Assembly (NCBI GenBank): GCA_003455595.1
Contig: DMQT01000106.1
Span: 2,525 to 10,214 of the forward strand
Direction: 5' to 3'
Origin: Betaproteobacteria bacterium
Lineage (GTDB): Bacteria > Pseudomonadota > Gammaproteobacteria > Burkholderiales > Sulfuriferulaceae
Length of the DNA stretch: 7,690 nucleotides
Shown: piece after piece, positions 1 through 6,579 of the stretch
How the letters are laid out: each line of letters opens with the position of its first letter
Position numbering within the stretch: position 1 is the stretch's first letter
The notes under the pieces: generated by a model
Database searches by the model: none
The model's input: the letters and a program-made list of their open reading frames with translations, nothing else
What the model was told of the DNA's origin: nothing
Program-made: the position numbers and the translations under genes

Positions 1-1788
1 CGCGTCGCCAAGCTGTTGCAGGGCAAGCCCGCCAAGGGGCTGACGGTGTGTACGTTTCACGCGCTCGGGGTGCAGATCATGCGCCAGGAAGCCGGGCGGC
101 TGGGTTACAAGCCGCAATTTTCCATATTCGATTCTGCCGATGCGATGCAGATTGTAAACGAGATACTGAAAACCACCGACAAGCAGGAAATCCGCCGCGC
201 GCAATGGCGCATCTCGGGCTGGAAAAACGCGCTGCTGTCGCCCATCGCTGCGCTCGATGCCGCCGAAAACGACCTCGACGCCACCTACGCCAAGGTTTAC
301 CTGCGTTATCAGGACACGCTCAAGGCGTATCAGGCGATGGATTTCGACGACCTCATCCGCCTGCCTGCCGAGCTGTTTGCCAGTGACGCCGAGGTGCTGG
401 AAAAGTGGCGCAAGAAGCTGCGCTACCTGCTGATGGACGAATACCAGGACACCAACGCGTGCCAATACCAGATCGTGAAATTGCTGACCGGCGTGTCGGG
501 CGCGTTTACCGCAGTGGGGGATGACGACCAGGCGATTTACGGCTGGCGCGGTGCTGACGTGAAAAACCTGCACCAGTTGCACGAGGATTACCCGCGCCTG
601 AAAGTCATCCAGCTGACGCAGAATTACCGCTCCACGGTGCGGATTCTGCGCGCCGCCAACAGCGTGATTGCCAACAATACCCGGCTGTACGAAAAAAACC
701 TGTGGAGCGAGCACGGCCACGGCGACCCGCTGCACATCATGGCCGCCAAAGACGAAGAAGAAGAGGCGCAGAACGTCGTAATGCGGCTGCTGGCGCATAA
801 GTTCGAACACCGCACGCGGTTTGGCGATTACGCGATTCTATATCGTGGCAATTATCAGGCGCGGGTGTTCGAGCAGTTTTTACGCAATGAAAAAGTCCCG
901 TATATGATGTCGGGCGGGCAGTCGTTTTTCGAAAAGGCCGAGATCAAGGACATCATTGCCTACATGCGCCTGCTGTCGAACAGCGACGACGACCCGGCGT
1001 TCATCCGCGCGGTGACCACACCCAAGCGCGGCGTCGGTACGGCGACGCTGGAAAAACTTGGCGAATATGCCGGGCAGCGCCACGTCAGCCTGTTTGAAGC
1101 GGCGTTTGAAGCAGGCTTCCAGAGCCAGATGGCGGCGCGTCAGCTGGAGCCGTTGATGGAGTTCTGCAACTTCATCAACGGCCTGGAGCAGCGCGTGCGC
1201 AAGACCCCGGCGGCGGAAATCATGGCCGATCTGCTCAAGGCGATTGCCTACGAAACCCACCTGTTCGACAGCGAAGAAACGCGCAGCGCGCAGAGCAAGT
1301 GGAACAATGTGCTGGAATTCACCGGCTGGCTCGGCAAGAAAGGCGAGGCCGACGACAAGAACGTGATCGAGCTGACCCAGACCATCGCACTCATCACGCT
1401 GCTGGAAAATCGAGAAGATGCCGAAGTGGATGCAGTGCGCATGTCCACCATCCACGCCGCCAAGGGGCTGGAATTCGGCCATGTGTTCCTGGTCGGTGCC
1501 GAAGAAGACATTCTGCCGCACCGCGAATCGGTGGAAAACGGCACGCTGGAGGAGGAACGGCGGCTGATGTACGTTGCCATTACGCGTGCACAGCGCTCGC
1601 TCACCATCAGCTACTGCAAGCGCCGCAAGCGCGCCGGTGAAGTGCAGAGCTGTGAGCCGTCACGCTTTATCAGTGAGATTTCTCAGGAAGACATCCGCAA
1701 ATCTGGCGACCAGCTCGACCCGGCCGAACAGCGTCAGCAAGGCAATGCGCGGCTGGCACAACTCAAGGCGATGCTGGCGGCGACGTAG
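1..1788 (+). CDS. rep: ATP-dependent DNA helicase Rep, 5'-truncated by the window edge
   Basis: Superfamily 1A (UvrD/Rep/PcrA) helicase that moves 3'-5' on single-stranded DNA using ATP; the family helps replication forks pass protein roadblocks and restart. The frame is open from base 1, giving 595 residues with no start in the window. Motifs appear in order: TFHALG (motif Ib region), DEYQDTN near residue 146 (Walker B, motif II), GDDDQAIYGWRGAD (motif III), QLTQNYRS (motif IV), STIHAAKGLEF (motif V) and YVAITRAQRSL (motif VI). The inner part (ILYRGNYQARVFEQFL, SGGQSFFEKAEIKDIIAYMRLL, TPKRGVGTATLEKLGE) and the C-terminus (PSRFI, NARLAQLKAMLAA) follow E. coli Rep from memory more closely than UvrD. 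Compared with E. coli Rep (about 670 aa), roughly 70 N-terminal residues are missing, including the Walker A loop. This is a window effect, not a broken gene. The 3' end overlaps the convergent gene by 26 nt. Confidence 0.95.
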   Translation, partial: RVAKLLQGKPAKGLTVCTFHALGVQIMRQEAGRLGYKPQFSIFDSADAMQIVNEILKTTDKQEIRRAQWRISGWKNALLSPIAALDAAENDLDATYAKVYLRYQDTLKAYQAMDFDDLIRLPAELFASDAEVLEKWRKKLRYLLMDEYQDTNACQYQIVKLLTGVSGAFTAVGDDDQAIYGWRGADVKNLHQLHEDYPRLKVIQLTQNYRSTVRILRAANSVIANNTRLYEKNLWSEHGHGDPLHIMAAKDEEEEAQNVVMRLLAHKFEHRTRFGDYAILYRGNYQARVFEQFLRNEKVPYMMSGGQSFFEKAEIKDIIAYMRLLSNSDDDPAFIRAVTTPKRGVGTATLEKLGEYAGQRHVSLFEAAFEAGFQSQMAARQLEPLMEFCNFINGLEQRVRKTPAAEIMADLLKAIAYETHLFDSEETRSAQSKWNNVLEFTGWLGKKGEADDKNVIELTQTIALITLLENREDAEVDAVRMSTIHAAKGLEFGHVFLVGAEEDILPHRESVENGTLEEERRLMYVAITRAQRSLTISYCKRRKRAGEVQSCEPSRFISEISQEDIRKSGDQLDPAEQRQQGNARLAQLKAMLAAT

Positions 1789-2578
1789 TCAGGCTGTGCG
1801 ACGGCTTGAGCACGGGTACGGCAGCGAGCTGCGGGGGTGCAGCAGTGTCAGCAGCCTTGACCATGGCGTCGCTGATCTTGTGTGCCTCGGCCTGCGCTGC
1901 GGCAACTTCATCCGGCTTGAGCTGCCACACTACGCTGTCGCGCGCTTTCAATGCGTCGTCCACGCCTTGTGCCGCGGCCAGATTGAACCAGGTGTAAGCC
2001 TTGACCTTGTCGGCCGGAGTGCCGGTGCCAAACCGGTACATCTGACCAAGACGAAATTGCGCGTCGGGATTGCCACGCCGCGCGGGCGGTTCGATCCACT
2101 TCAATGCAGCCTGGTAATCCTGCACCACACCGCGGCCTTCCAGTAGCGCAATGGCATACCAGTACTGGGCTTCAGAGTTGCCGTTATGGGCGGCTTTGGC
2201 AAACCATCTTGCAGCTTCGCGGTCATTAACAATAACGCCTTCGCCGTTGGCATATAGCTTGCCAAGTTGCAGTTCGGCATCGGCATCGCCGTTTTTCGCC
2301 CGGCTCGACAAGGTGGTGAAACGCTGGTCCGCGCGGACCAGCGTGCTGGCGTTCAGGCTGGGTTGGTGATTGGGGTTGCCCCAGACCAGCCAGAGCACGA
2401 GCAGCGCGAACAGCACCACAAACAATGCGATTTTGAACGGACTGAAAATCCAGAAGCGCTCGCGGCAGTCACGACAACGCAAGGCGGTAAACAGCAAACG
2501 GTGCGGCAGCGAATCGCCCGCACGCAGGGAAGCGATCCGGTACTTCTCGCTTCCGCAGGCAGGGCAGGGCTTAGGCAT
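1763..2578 (-). CDS. Zinc-ribbon, single-TM, Sel1-repeat protein
   Basis: A 271-residue protein of unknown specific role. It starts with a short zinc-ribbon-like module: CPAC at residues 5-8 and CRDC at 35-38, a plausible four-Cys metal site. One strongly hydrophobic helix follows at about 48-66, then a linker, then three Sel1-type (TPR-like) repeats at roughly 99-134, 135-170 and 171-206. These show the usual pattern of A.A.LQLG.LY..G.GV..D...A..W..KAA..G. The C-terminal 65 residues are Ala-rich and end in a Ser/Pro-rich stretch. Sel1 repeats bind proteins and often act as scaffolds; with the positive-inside rule the zinc ribbon would be cytoplasmic and the repeats periplasmic (inference). 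I chose ATG at 2578 because it places CPACG right at the N-terminus, as in similar zinc-ribbon proteins; a GTG at 2623 would add 15 unconvincing residues. No clear Shine-Dalgarno is seen. It lies 54 nt behind the cytochrome gene on the same strand, without an obvious terminator between, so co-transcription is likely. Confidence 0.82.
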   Translation of the reverse strand: MPKPCPACGSEKYRIASLRAGDSLPHRLLFTALRCRDCRERFWIFSPFKIALFVVLFALLVLWLVWGNPNHQPSLNASTLVRADQRFTTLSSRAKNGDADAELQLGKLYANGEGVIVNDREAARWFAKAAHNGNSEAQYWYAIALLEGRGVVQDYQAALKWIEPPARRGNPDAQFRLGQMYRFGTGTPADKVKAYTWFNLAAAQGVDDALKARDSVVWQLKPDEVAAAQAEAHKISDAMVKAADTAAPPQLAAVPVLKPSHSLTTSPPASP

Positions 2579-2632
2579 GACGCTAGTCAGCAAACACGGT
2601 GGACGACACAGGCCATCGCCCACCGCATCTGA

Positions 2633-3283
2633 TCAGGACTTTTTGCTGGCGACTGCAGGCTTGGCTGCAGCTGGGGCCGCGGGTGCGGCAGCAGCACCGG
2701 GCGCCGCTGGCGCCGCTACGGCACCTGCAGGCGCAACTGCGCCTGGGGCAGCAGGTGTCGCACCGGCAGCAGCAGGCGCGGCAGGGGCTTCAGGTGGTAC
2801 AAATTTGGCACCGGCATCATTGGCCATGTAGGCCACCGCACGCGCAATTTCTATATCAGACAAGTCCGGGTTACCGCCGCGTGGAGGCATCTGGCGGATA
2901 CCTTCTTCTGCATGGTGGATGAGGGTTTCGTAACCTTGTTTAATACGCGGCCCCCAAGCAGCCTTGTCGCCAAACTTGGGTGCACCCAGCGCGCCGGCGG
3001 TATGGCACGACGTACACACTTCGGCAAACACCACGCTGCCTTCTTTTTCCACACGAACAGCGCTAGCGTCCACAACCACCACGTCGCCTATCGGCTTGAT
3101 ACGGGCGTCGGTGGCTTTATCGTTGTACGCCAGCGAGTCATGCTCACCGTGCGTGCCCTGGATATGGGCGATCAATCCAATAATCAGCGCAATGGCTATG
3201 ATAGGTGCAAACATTCCAGCCCACAGCGCGACAAAAAACTGCTGCGGTGTTGTTTTGGTCATCTTGGCGTGGTCATCGCTCAT
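2633..3283 (-). CDS. Membrane-anchored monoheme cytochrome c (cytochrome c5-like) with Ala/Pro-rich tail
   Basis: A 216-residue c-type cytochrome that probably passes electrons in the respiratory chain on the periplasmic side of the inner membrane. Residues 17-41 form an uncleaved hydrophobic anchor. The heme site is CTSCH at 90-94 (two Cys plus proximal His), and Met132 in QMPPRGG is the likely distal ligand. The stretch GAPKFGDKAAWGPRI followed by MPPRGG and LSD.EI..AV.YM is the cytochrome c5 signature. Residues 163-216 form a low-complexity Ala/Pro/Gly tail ending in ASKKS. The short Cys-containing loop usually found after MPPRG in c5 proteins is replaced by GNPDL, so its disulfide is absent. 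The ATG at 3283 is preferred because AAGGGA lies 7 nt upstream; TTG at 3304 and ATG at 3262 are alternatives. Transcription probably starts near 3313 from a strong promoter and continues into the Sel1-repeat gene. Confidence 0.92.
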   Translation of the reverse strand: MSDDHAKMTKTTPQQFFVALWAGMFAPIIAIALIIGLIAHIQGTHGEHDSLAYNDKATDARIKPIGDVVVVDASAVRVEKEGSVVFAEVCTSCHTAGALGAPKFGDKAAWGPRIKQGYETLIHHAEEGIRQMPPRGGNPDLSDIEIARAVAYMANDAGAKFVPPEAPAAPAAAGATPAAPGAVAPAGAVAAPAAPGAAAAPAAPAAAKPAVASKKS

Positions 3284-3295
3284 GCTTACATCCCT

Positions 3296-3350
3296 TAACG
3301 GCAAAAGATTAAAGCCCGGATTATAACGGCAAAAGCAGCCTTGGCAAAAG
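3296..3350. repeat. Three short direct repeats GGCAAAAG around the cytochrome promoter
   Basis: GGCAAAAG occurs at 3300-3307, 3328-3335 and 3343-3350. The first two share the longer core TAACGGCAAAAG (3296-3307 and 3324-3335). The third overlaps the -35 box of the cytochrome promoter, the second lies in the -35/-10 spacer, and the first is just downstream of the predicted transcription start. This placement would suit a repressor or activator binding site, but no regulator is known from the window and a chance duplication is possible. Confidence 0.45.
3320..3347 (-). promoter_or_regulatory. Sigma70-type promoter for the cytochrome c gene
   Basis: Read on the minus strand, TTGCCA (3347-3342, 5 of 6 matches to TTGACA) is followed after 16 nt by a perfect TATAAT (3325-3320). 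The predicted start lies near 3313, giving a leader of about 30 nt that contains the AAGGGA ribosome site. The region is also occupied by short direct repeats, one of them overlapping the -35 box. Seen directly; promoter activity is inferred. Confidence 0.65.
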
Positions 3351-3359
3351 CGCTAGATG

Positions 3360-3388
3360 TAGACTACCTGCCTGAAAATCGCTATTCT
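3360..3388 (+). promoter_or_regulatory. Probable promoter for tRNA-Arg and possibly the downstream operon
   Basis: TAGACT (3360-3365, 4 of 6 matches to the -35 consensus) is followed by exactly 17 nt and TATTCT (3383-3388, 4 of 6 matches to the -10 consensus). The bases between the -10 box and the tRNA are rich in C (a CCCCC run), resembling the GC-rich discriminators of stable-RNA promoters that make them sensitive to ppGpp. The predicted start is about 6 nt before the mature tRNA. The boxes themselves are only moderate matches. Confidence 0.45.
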
Positions 3389-3400
3389 TGCCCCCTTCAC

Positions 3401-3477
3401 GCGCCCATAGCTCAGATGGATAGAGTATTGGTTTCCGAAGCCAAGGGTCGCAGGTTCGAATCCTGCTGGGCGCACCA
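3401..3477 (+). tRNA. tRNA-Arg (anticodon CCG)
   Basis: A complete cloverleaf can be folded by eye. The acceptor stem is GCGCCCA (3401-3407) with TGGGCGC (3467-3473), and the discriminator A at 3474 is followed by an encoded CCA (3475-3477). The anticodon stem is TTGGT/GCCAA (3428-3432 and 3440-3444), enclosing the seven-base loop TTCCGAA with anticodon CCG at 3435-3437. The T arm is GCAGG-TTCGAAT-CCTGC (3450-3466) and the D stem is GCTC/GAGT. It decodes the arginine codon CGG. It stands alone, 33 nt ahead of the DUF971 gene, with no terminator in between. No second copy of its 3' end was found in the window, so there is no sign of an island integrated here. Confidence 0.97.
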
Positions 3478-3510
3478 ACCCGATCACACACCCATCCAGC
3501 AGGTACCCTC

Positions 3511-3918
3511 ATGGCAGGACTGGACAAAAACACCCCTACCCCGACCGAAATCAAGCTGCATCAGCAGTCGCGTTTCATGGAAATCGCCTTCAATAACGGC
3601 AGCCGTTTTAAATTGCCGTACGAATTGCTGCGCGTGTATTCGCCCTCCGCCGAAGTGCGCGGCCATGGCCCGGGGCAGGAAGTATTGCAGGTCGGCAAGC
3701 AGAATGTAGAAATCACTGGCATCGAGCCGGTCGGCAGTTACGCCGTGCAGCCGATTTTTTCCGACGGCCATGACACCGGGATTTATTCCTGGGACTACTT
3801 ATATGAGCTCGGCACCGACCAGGACGCGCTGTGGGCACGCTACCTCGAGCGCATGGCCGCAGCCGGTGCATCGCGTGAACCGATCCCCGGCTTTGATGAC
3901 CGCCCCCAGTCCAAATAG
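3511..3918 (+). CDS. DUF971 (gamma-butyrobetaine hydroxylase N-terminal-like) protein
   Basis: A 135-residue protein made of a single DUF971 domain, the small fold that also forms the N-terminus of gamma-butyrobetaine hydroxylase. Bacterial stand-alone members have no established reaction. Recognisable parts are the opening TPTEIKLHQQSRFMEIAFNN, the LPYELLRVYSPSAEVRGHG stretch, VEITGIEPVGSYAVQPIFSDGH and the closing TGIYSWDYLYELG. The length is normal for the stand-alone family. The ATG at 3511 has an AGG core (3501-3503) 7 nt upstream, which supports the start. In many betaproteobacteria, as I recall, this gene sits directly before ubiE; here it is followed by a radical SAM gene whose start lies 23 nt inside it, indicating translational coupling. 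A functional link to the next genes is therefore possible but may only reflect insertion of a pathway behind a housekeeping promoter. Confidence 0.93.
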   Translation: MAGLDKNTPTPTEIKLHQQSRFMEIAFNNGSRFKLPYELLRVYSPSAEVRGHGPGQEVLQVGKQNVEITGIEPVGSYAVQPIFSDGHDTGIYSWDYLYELGTDQDALWARYLERMAAAGASREPIPGFDDRPQSK

Positions 3919-5350
3919 CGATCCCTTCGCGATAGACTGGGGCGAACCGGACGACGCGCCGCCTGCCTGCAAGGTCGTGCTCATCAACCCTTACGAGCTG
4001 GGGCGGCAATCGTTCAATCTCGCGGCACCGGCCGCACTGCTCAAGGCCGCCGGATTTGACGTCGCCTGCCTGGATTTAAGCCTGCAAAAACTCGACCCCG
4101 CTGTATTACACGGCGCCACGCTGATCGCGCTGCATCTGGGCATGCACACCGCCACGCGCATCGCGATTGCTGCGCTGCCTAAAATCCGCGAACTGGCACC
4201 GCAGGCGGAACTCGCAATGTATGGCCTGTATGCACCGATGAATGCCGCGCTGTTGCACGAACTCGGCGTAGCCAGCCTGATCGGCGGAGAATACGAACCT
4301 GAATTGGTGGCGCTGGCCGAGCGTTTGCGCGACGGCGAACACCCCTCGCACAACCACGTCAGCGTGCCGCTCGCCAAAGTCGAATTCCTTACTCCAGATC
4401 GCAGCGACCTGCCTCGTCTCACGCGCTACGCCCACCTGATCCTGCCCGACGGCGGCAATAAAGTGGTGGGCTTTACCGAGACCACACGCGGCTGCAAGCA
4501 CTTGTGCCGCCACTGTCCGGTGGTGCCGGTATACCAGGGCAAATTCCGCCCGGTGCAGATGGACGTGGTACTGGCCGACATTGAGCAGCAGGTGGTGGCG
4601 GGCGCGGAACACATCTCCTTCGGCGACCCGGACTTTTTCAATGGCCCGACGCACGCGCTGCGCATCCTTGACGCCATGCACCAGCGTTTTCCCAACCTGA
4701 GTTTTGACGCCACCATCAAGATCCAGCACCTGCTCGACCACGCCGACCTGCTGCCAACATTACGCGACACCGGCTGCCTGTTCATCACCAGTGCGGTCGA
4801 GGCGGTTGACGACGCCATTCTCGAACACCTCGACAAGCATCACACCCGCGCCGATTTCGAGCGCGCCTTACGCCTGTGCCGTGAGCACAGCATTTTCCTC
4901 GCGCCGACGTTTGTGCCGTTCACGCCGTGGACCACGCTCGACGGCTACCTTGACTTGCTGCGCGAATTGCTACGCTTGAAACTGGTGCAGGCGGTGCCGC
5001 CGGTGCAGCTGGCGATTCGCCTGCTGGTGCCGCAAGGTTCGTATCTGTTGAATTTAGCGGGCTTTGCCGAGCGCTTGCAGCCGTTCGACCAAACCCTGCT
5101 GGGTTATCCATGGCAGCATGCCGACCCGCGCGTCGATGCCCTACAGCAACAGATCATGACCACCGTGATGCAGCAGGAGGACGCGCCACGCGGCGTGGTA
5201 TTCAAGGCGATCTGGCAGCTTGCGCATGACGCTGCCGGATTGCCCGCGCCGACGCTGGAACACGCCGACTTCGGCGAAACCATCGCGCGTCTGTCCGAAC
5301 CCTGGTACTGCTGCGCCGAACCCACCGACCAGCAACTGCAGTCGTTCTGA
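3896..5350 (+). CDS. Radical SAM enzyme with B12-binding-like N-terminus and CCAEP C-terminal tail
   Basis: A 484-residue enzyme expected to cleave S-adenosylmethionine with a 4Fe-4S cluster and start radical chemistry on an unknown substrate. The cluster motif CxxxCxxC is at Cys200, Cys204 and Cys207 (GCKHLCRHC). The GDPDFFNGP segment at 243-251 and the strand-helix pattern after it fit the core TIM-barrel. Residues 26-150 resemble the Rossmann-like B12-binding domain of many radical SAM proteins (VVLINPYELGR, then LLKAAGFDV), but no DxHxxG cobalamin motif is visible. Near the end, WYCCAEP places adjacent cysteines at 472-473, twelve residues from the C-terminus. I recall an NCBI family named for a CUAEP/CCAEP tail in which some members have selenocysteine here; this member uses two TGC codons. 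The ATG at 3896 overlaps the DUF971 gene by 23 nt and has no clear ribosome site; a longer reading from 3770 would overlap that gene far more and looks non-conserved. The ATP-grasp gene follows after 3 nt. Confidence 0.92.
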   Translation: MTAPSPNSDPFAIDWGEPDDAPPACKVVLINPYELGRQSFNLAAPAALLKAAGFDVACLDLSLQKLDPAVLHGATLIALHLGMHTATRIAIAALPKIRELAPQAELAMYGLYAPMNAALLHELGVASLIGGEYEPELVALAERLRDGEHPSHNHVSVPLAKVEFLTPDRSDLPRLTRYAHLILPDGGNKVVGFTETTRGCKHLCRHCPVVPVYQGKFRPVQMDVVLADIEQQVVAGAEHISFGDPDFFNGPTHALRILDAMHQRFPNLSFDATIKIQHLLDHADLLPTLRDTGCLFITSAVEAVDDAILEHLDKHHTRADFERALRLCREHSIFLAPTFVPFTPWTTLDGYLDLLRELLRLKLVQAVPPVQLAIRLLVPQGSYLLNLAGFAERLQPFDQTLLGYPWQHADPRVDALQQQIMTTVMQQEDAPRGVVFKAIWQLAHDAAGLPAPTLEHADFGETIARLSEPWYCCAEPTDQQLQSF

Positions 5351-5353
5351 ATC

Positions 5354-6577
5354 ATGCCGCGCGTGCTGTTGCTGCTGCCGGTCGCCAGCTACCGCAATCA
5401 GGATTTTCTCGACGCGGCGCAACGCCTGGGCATTGAGGTTGTTTGTGCGGCTGACCATTGCCACCAACTGGCCGCCCAGCAGGGCCTGACGCCCATCCTG
5501 TCGCTACATTTCGACCAGCCCGAAGCCGCCGCCGAGCAAGTACTGACTGCGCTGGGACGGCGCATTGATGCCGTGCTGGCAGTGGACGATGCCGGGGTCG
5601 AACTGGCCGCCATTCTGCGCGACCGGCTGAACCTGCCGGGTAATACGCTGGCGGCAGTGCGCATAAGCCGCGACAAGCTGGCGTTTCGCCAGTTGCTGCG
5701 CGAAACCGGGCTGAACTGCCCTGCGTTTTACCACCATCACAATGCGATTGACGCCCGCTTGCCTTACCCGGTGGTCGTGAAGCCACGCTGCCTGTCGGCC
5801 AGCCGGGGCGTAATGCGCGCCGACACCGACACCGAATTCAATTGTGCCATCCAGCAGGCGCAACAGATTCAGCAACGCGATGATCGCGACGCGGCACAAC
5901 TCGGTTTACTGGTCGAAGCCTTCATCCCCGGTCCTGAATACGCCCTCGAAGGCCTGCTGGAAAACGGTCAACTGCGCGTACTGGCGCTGTTTGACAAGCC
6001 CGACCCGCTGGACGGGCCGTATTTTGAAGAAACGATTTATGTCACGCCATCGCGCCTGGCCACCGCACAGCAGCAAGCGATTCAGCACTACGTCGCCACG
6101 GCGTGTGTTGCGATGGGCCTGACGCACGGCGTGATTCACGCCGAAATGCGCGTCAATGATCGCGGCGTATGGCTGCTCGAAATCGCCGCACGTTCCATCG
6201 GCGGCCTGTGCGGGCGCATGCTGCGGACACGTCTGGGCATGCCGCTGGAGGAGCTCATCCTGCGCCACGCGCTAGCGCTGCCGATTGCCCTGTCCACGGA
6301 TGCGGATGCCAGCGGCGTGATGATGATCCCGGTGCCGCTACGCGGTATTTATCAAGGGGTGGACGGCCTCGACGCCGCCCGCAGCGTGCCCCACATCGAC
6401 GCCATCCAAATCAGCGCTCGCCCCGGCCAGCGCATCGCGCCGGCACCTGAAAGTGCCAGCTACCTCGGTTTCATTTTCAGCCGCGCCGCCACCCCGGCGC
6501 AGGCGGAAGCCGCGTTGCGCGACGCCCATGCCCGGCTGACGTTCGCCATTCAACCCGACCTCACGCTACGCAAATAG
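5354..6577 (+). CDS. ATP-grasp ligase of unknown substrate
   Basis: A 407-residue ATP-grasp protein. Such enzymes activate a carboxylate as an acyl-phosphate and join it to an amine or similar nucleophile. Residues 1-100 form the pre-ATP-grasp Rossmann-like region (VLLLLPVASYRNQDFLDAAQRLG). PVVVKPRCLSASRGV at about 139-153 contains the ATP-binding Lys143 and a glycine/serine loop. EAFIPGPEYALEG starts at Glu188, the adenine hinge region. HAEMR (Glu264) and LLEIAARSIGG (Glu276, Arg280) supply metal and substrate ligands. The order and the LEIAARSIGG motif recall the L-amino-acid ligase/carnosine synthase-like group, with a C-terminal lid-like domain after residue 300, but the substrate cannot be predicted. 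The usual Asn of the E-x-N metal motif is replaced by Ala (EIA). The start lies 3 nt after the radical SAM stop without its own clear ribosome site, so translation is probably coupled. Confidence 0.9.
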   Translation: MPRVLLLLPVASYRNQDFLDAAQRLGIEVVCAADHCHQLAAQQGLTPILSLHFDQPEAAAEQVLTALGRRIDAVLAVDDAGVELAAILRDRLNLPGNTLAAVRISRDKLAFRQLLRETGLNCPAFYHHHNAIDARLPYPVVVKPRCLSASRGVMRADTDTEFNCAIQQAQQIQQRDDRDAAQLGLLVEAFIPGPEYALEGLLENGQLRVLALFDKPDPLDGPYFEETIYVTPSRLATAQQQAIQHYVATACVAMGLTHGVIHAEMRVNDRGVWLLEIAARSIGGLCGRMLRTRLGMPLEELILRHALALPIALSTDADASGVMMIPVPLRGIYQGVDGLDAARSVPHIDAIQISARPGQRIAPAPESASYLGFIFSRAATPAQAEAALRDAHARLTFAIQPDLTLRK

Positions 6578-6579
6578 CC

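Noticed and set aside
880..1521. 213-codon open reading frame on the minus strand inside rep
   Set aside because: It lies entirely within the strongly supported helicase frame, its protein resembles no family I know and it has the composition of an antisense shadow in GC-rich DNA.
2370..2831. Plus-strand open frame with an Ala/Pro-rich end opposite the cytochrome tail
   Set aside because: The Ala/Gly/Pro composition is what an antisense reading of the GC-rich tail-coding repeats gives; the minus-strand cytochrome has a real heme motif, promoter and ribosome site.
3455..3477. tRNA 3' end as an integration site for a genomic island
   Set aside because: No second copy of the tRNA 3' segment and no integrase are visible in the window.
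3770..3895. Longer start for the radical SAM protein, adding 42 residues
   Set aside because: These residues lie in another frame over the conserved end of the DUF971 gene and look like random translation; ATG at 3896 gives a reasonable overlap.
4106..4741. 211-codon minus-strand open reading frame inside the radical SAM gene
   Set aside because: It is covered by a conserved radical SAM coding region including the CxxxCxxC motif, and shows no domain pattern of its own.
5303..5323. A selenocysteine codon in the CCAEP tail
   Set aside because: Both cysteines are encoded by TGC and the frame continues to a normal TGA stop at 5348-5350, so this copy is the cysteine form.
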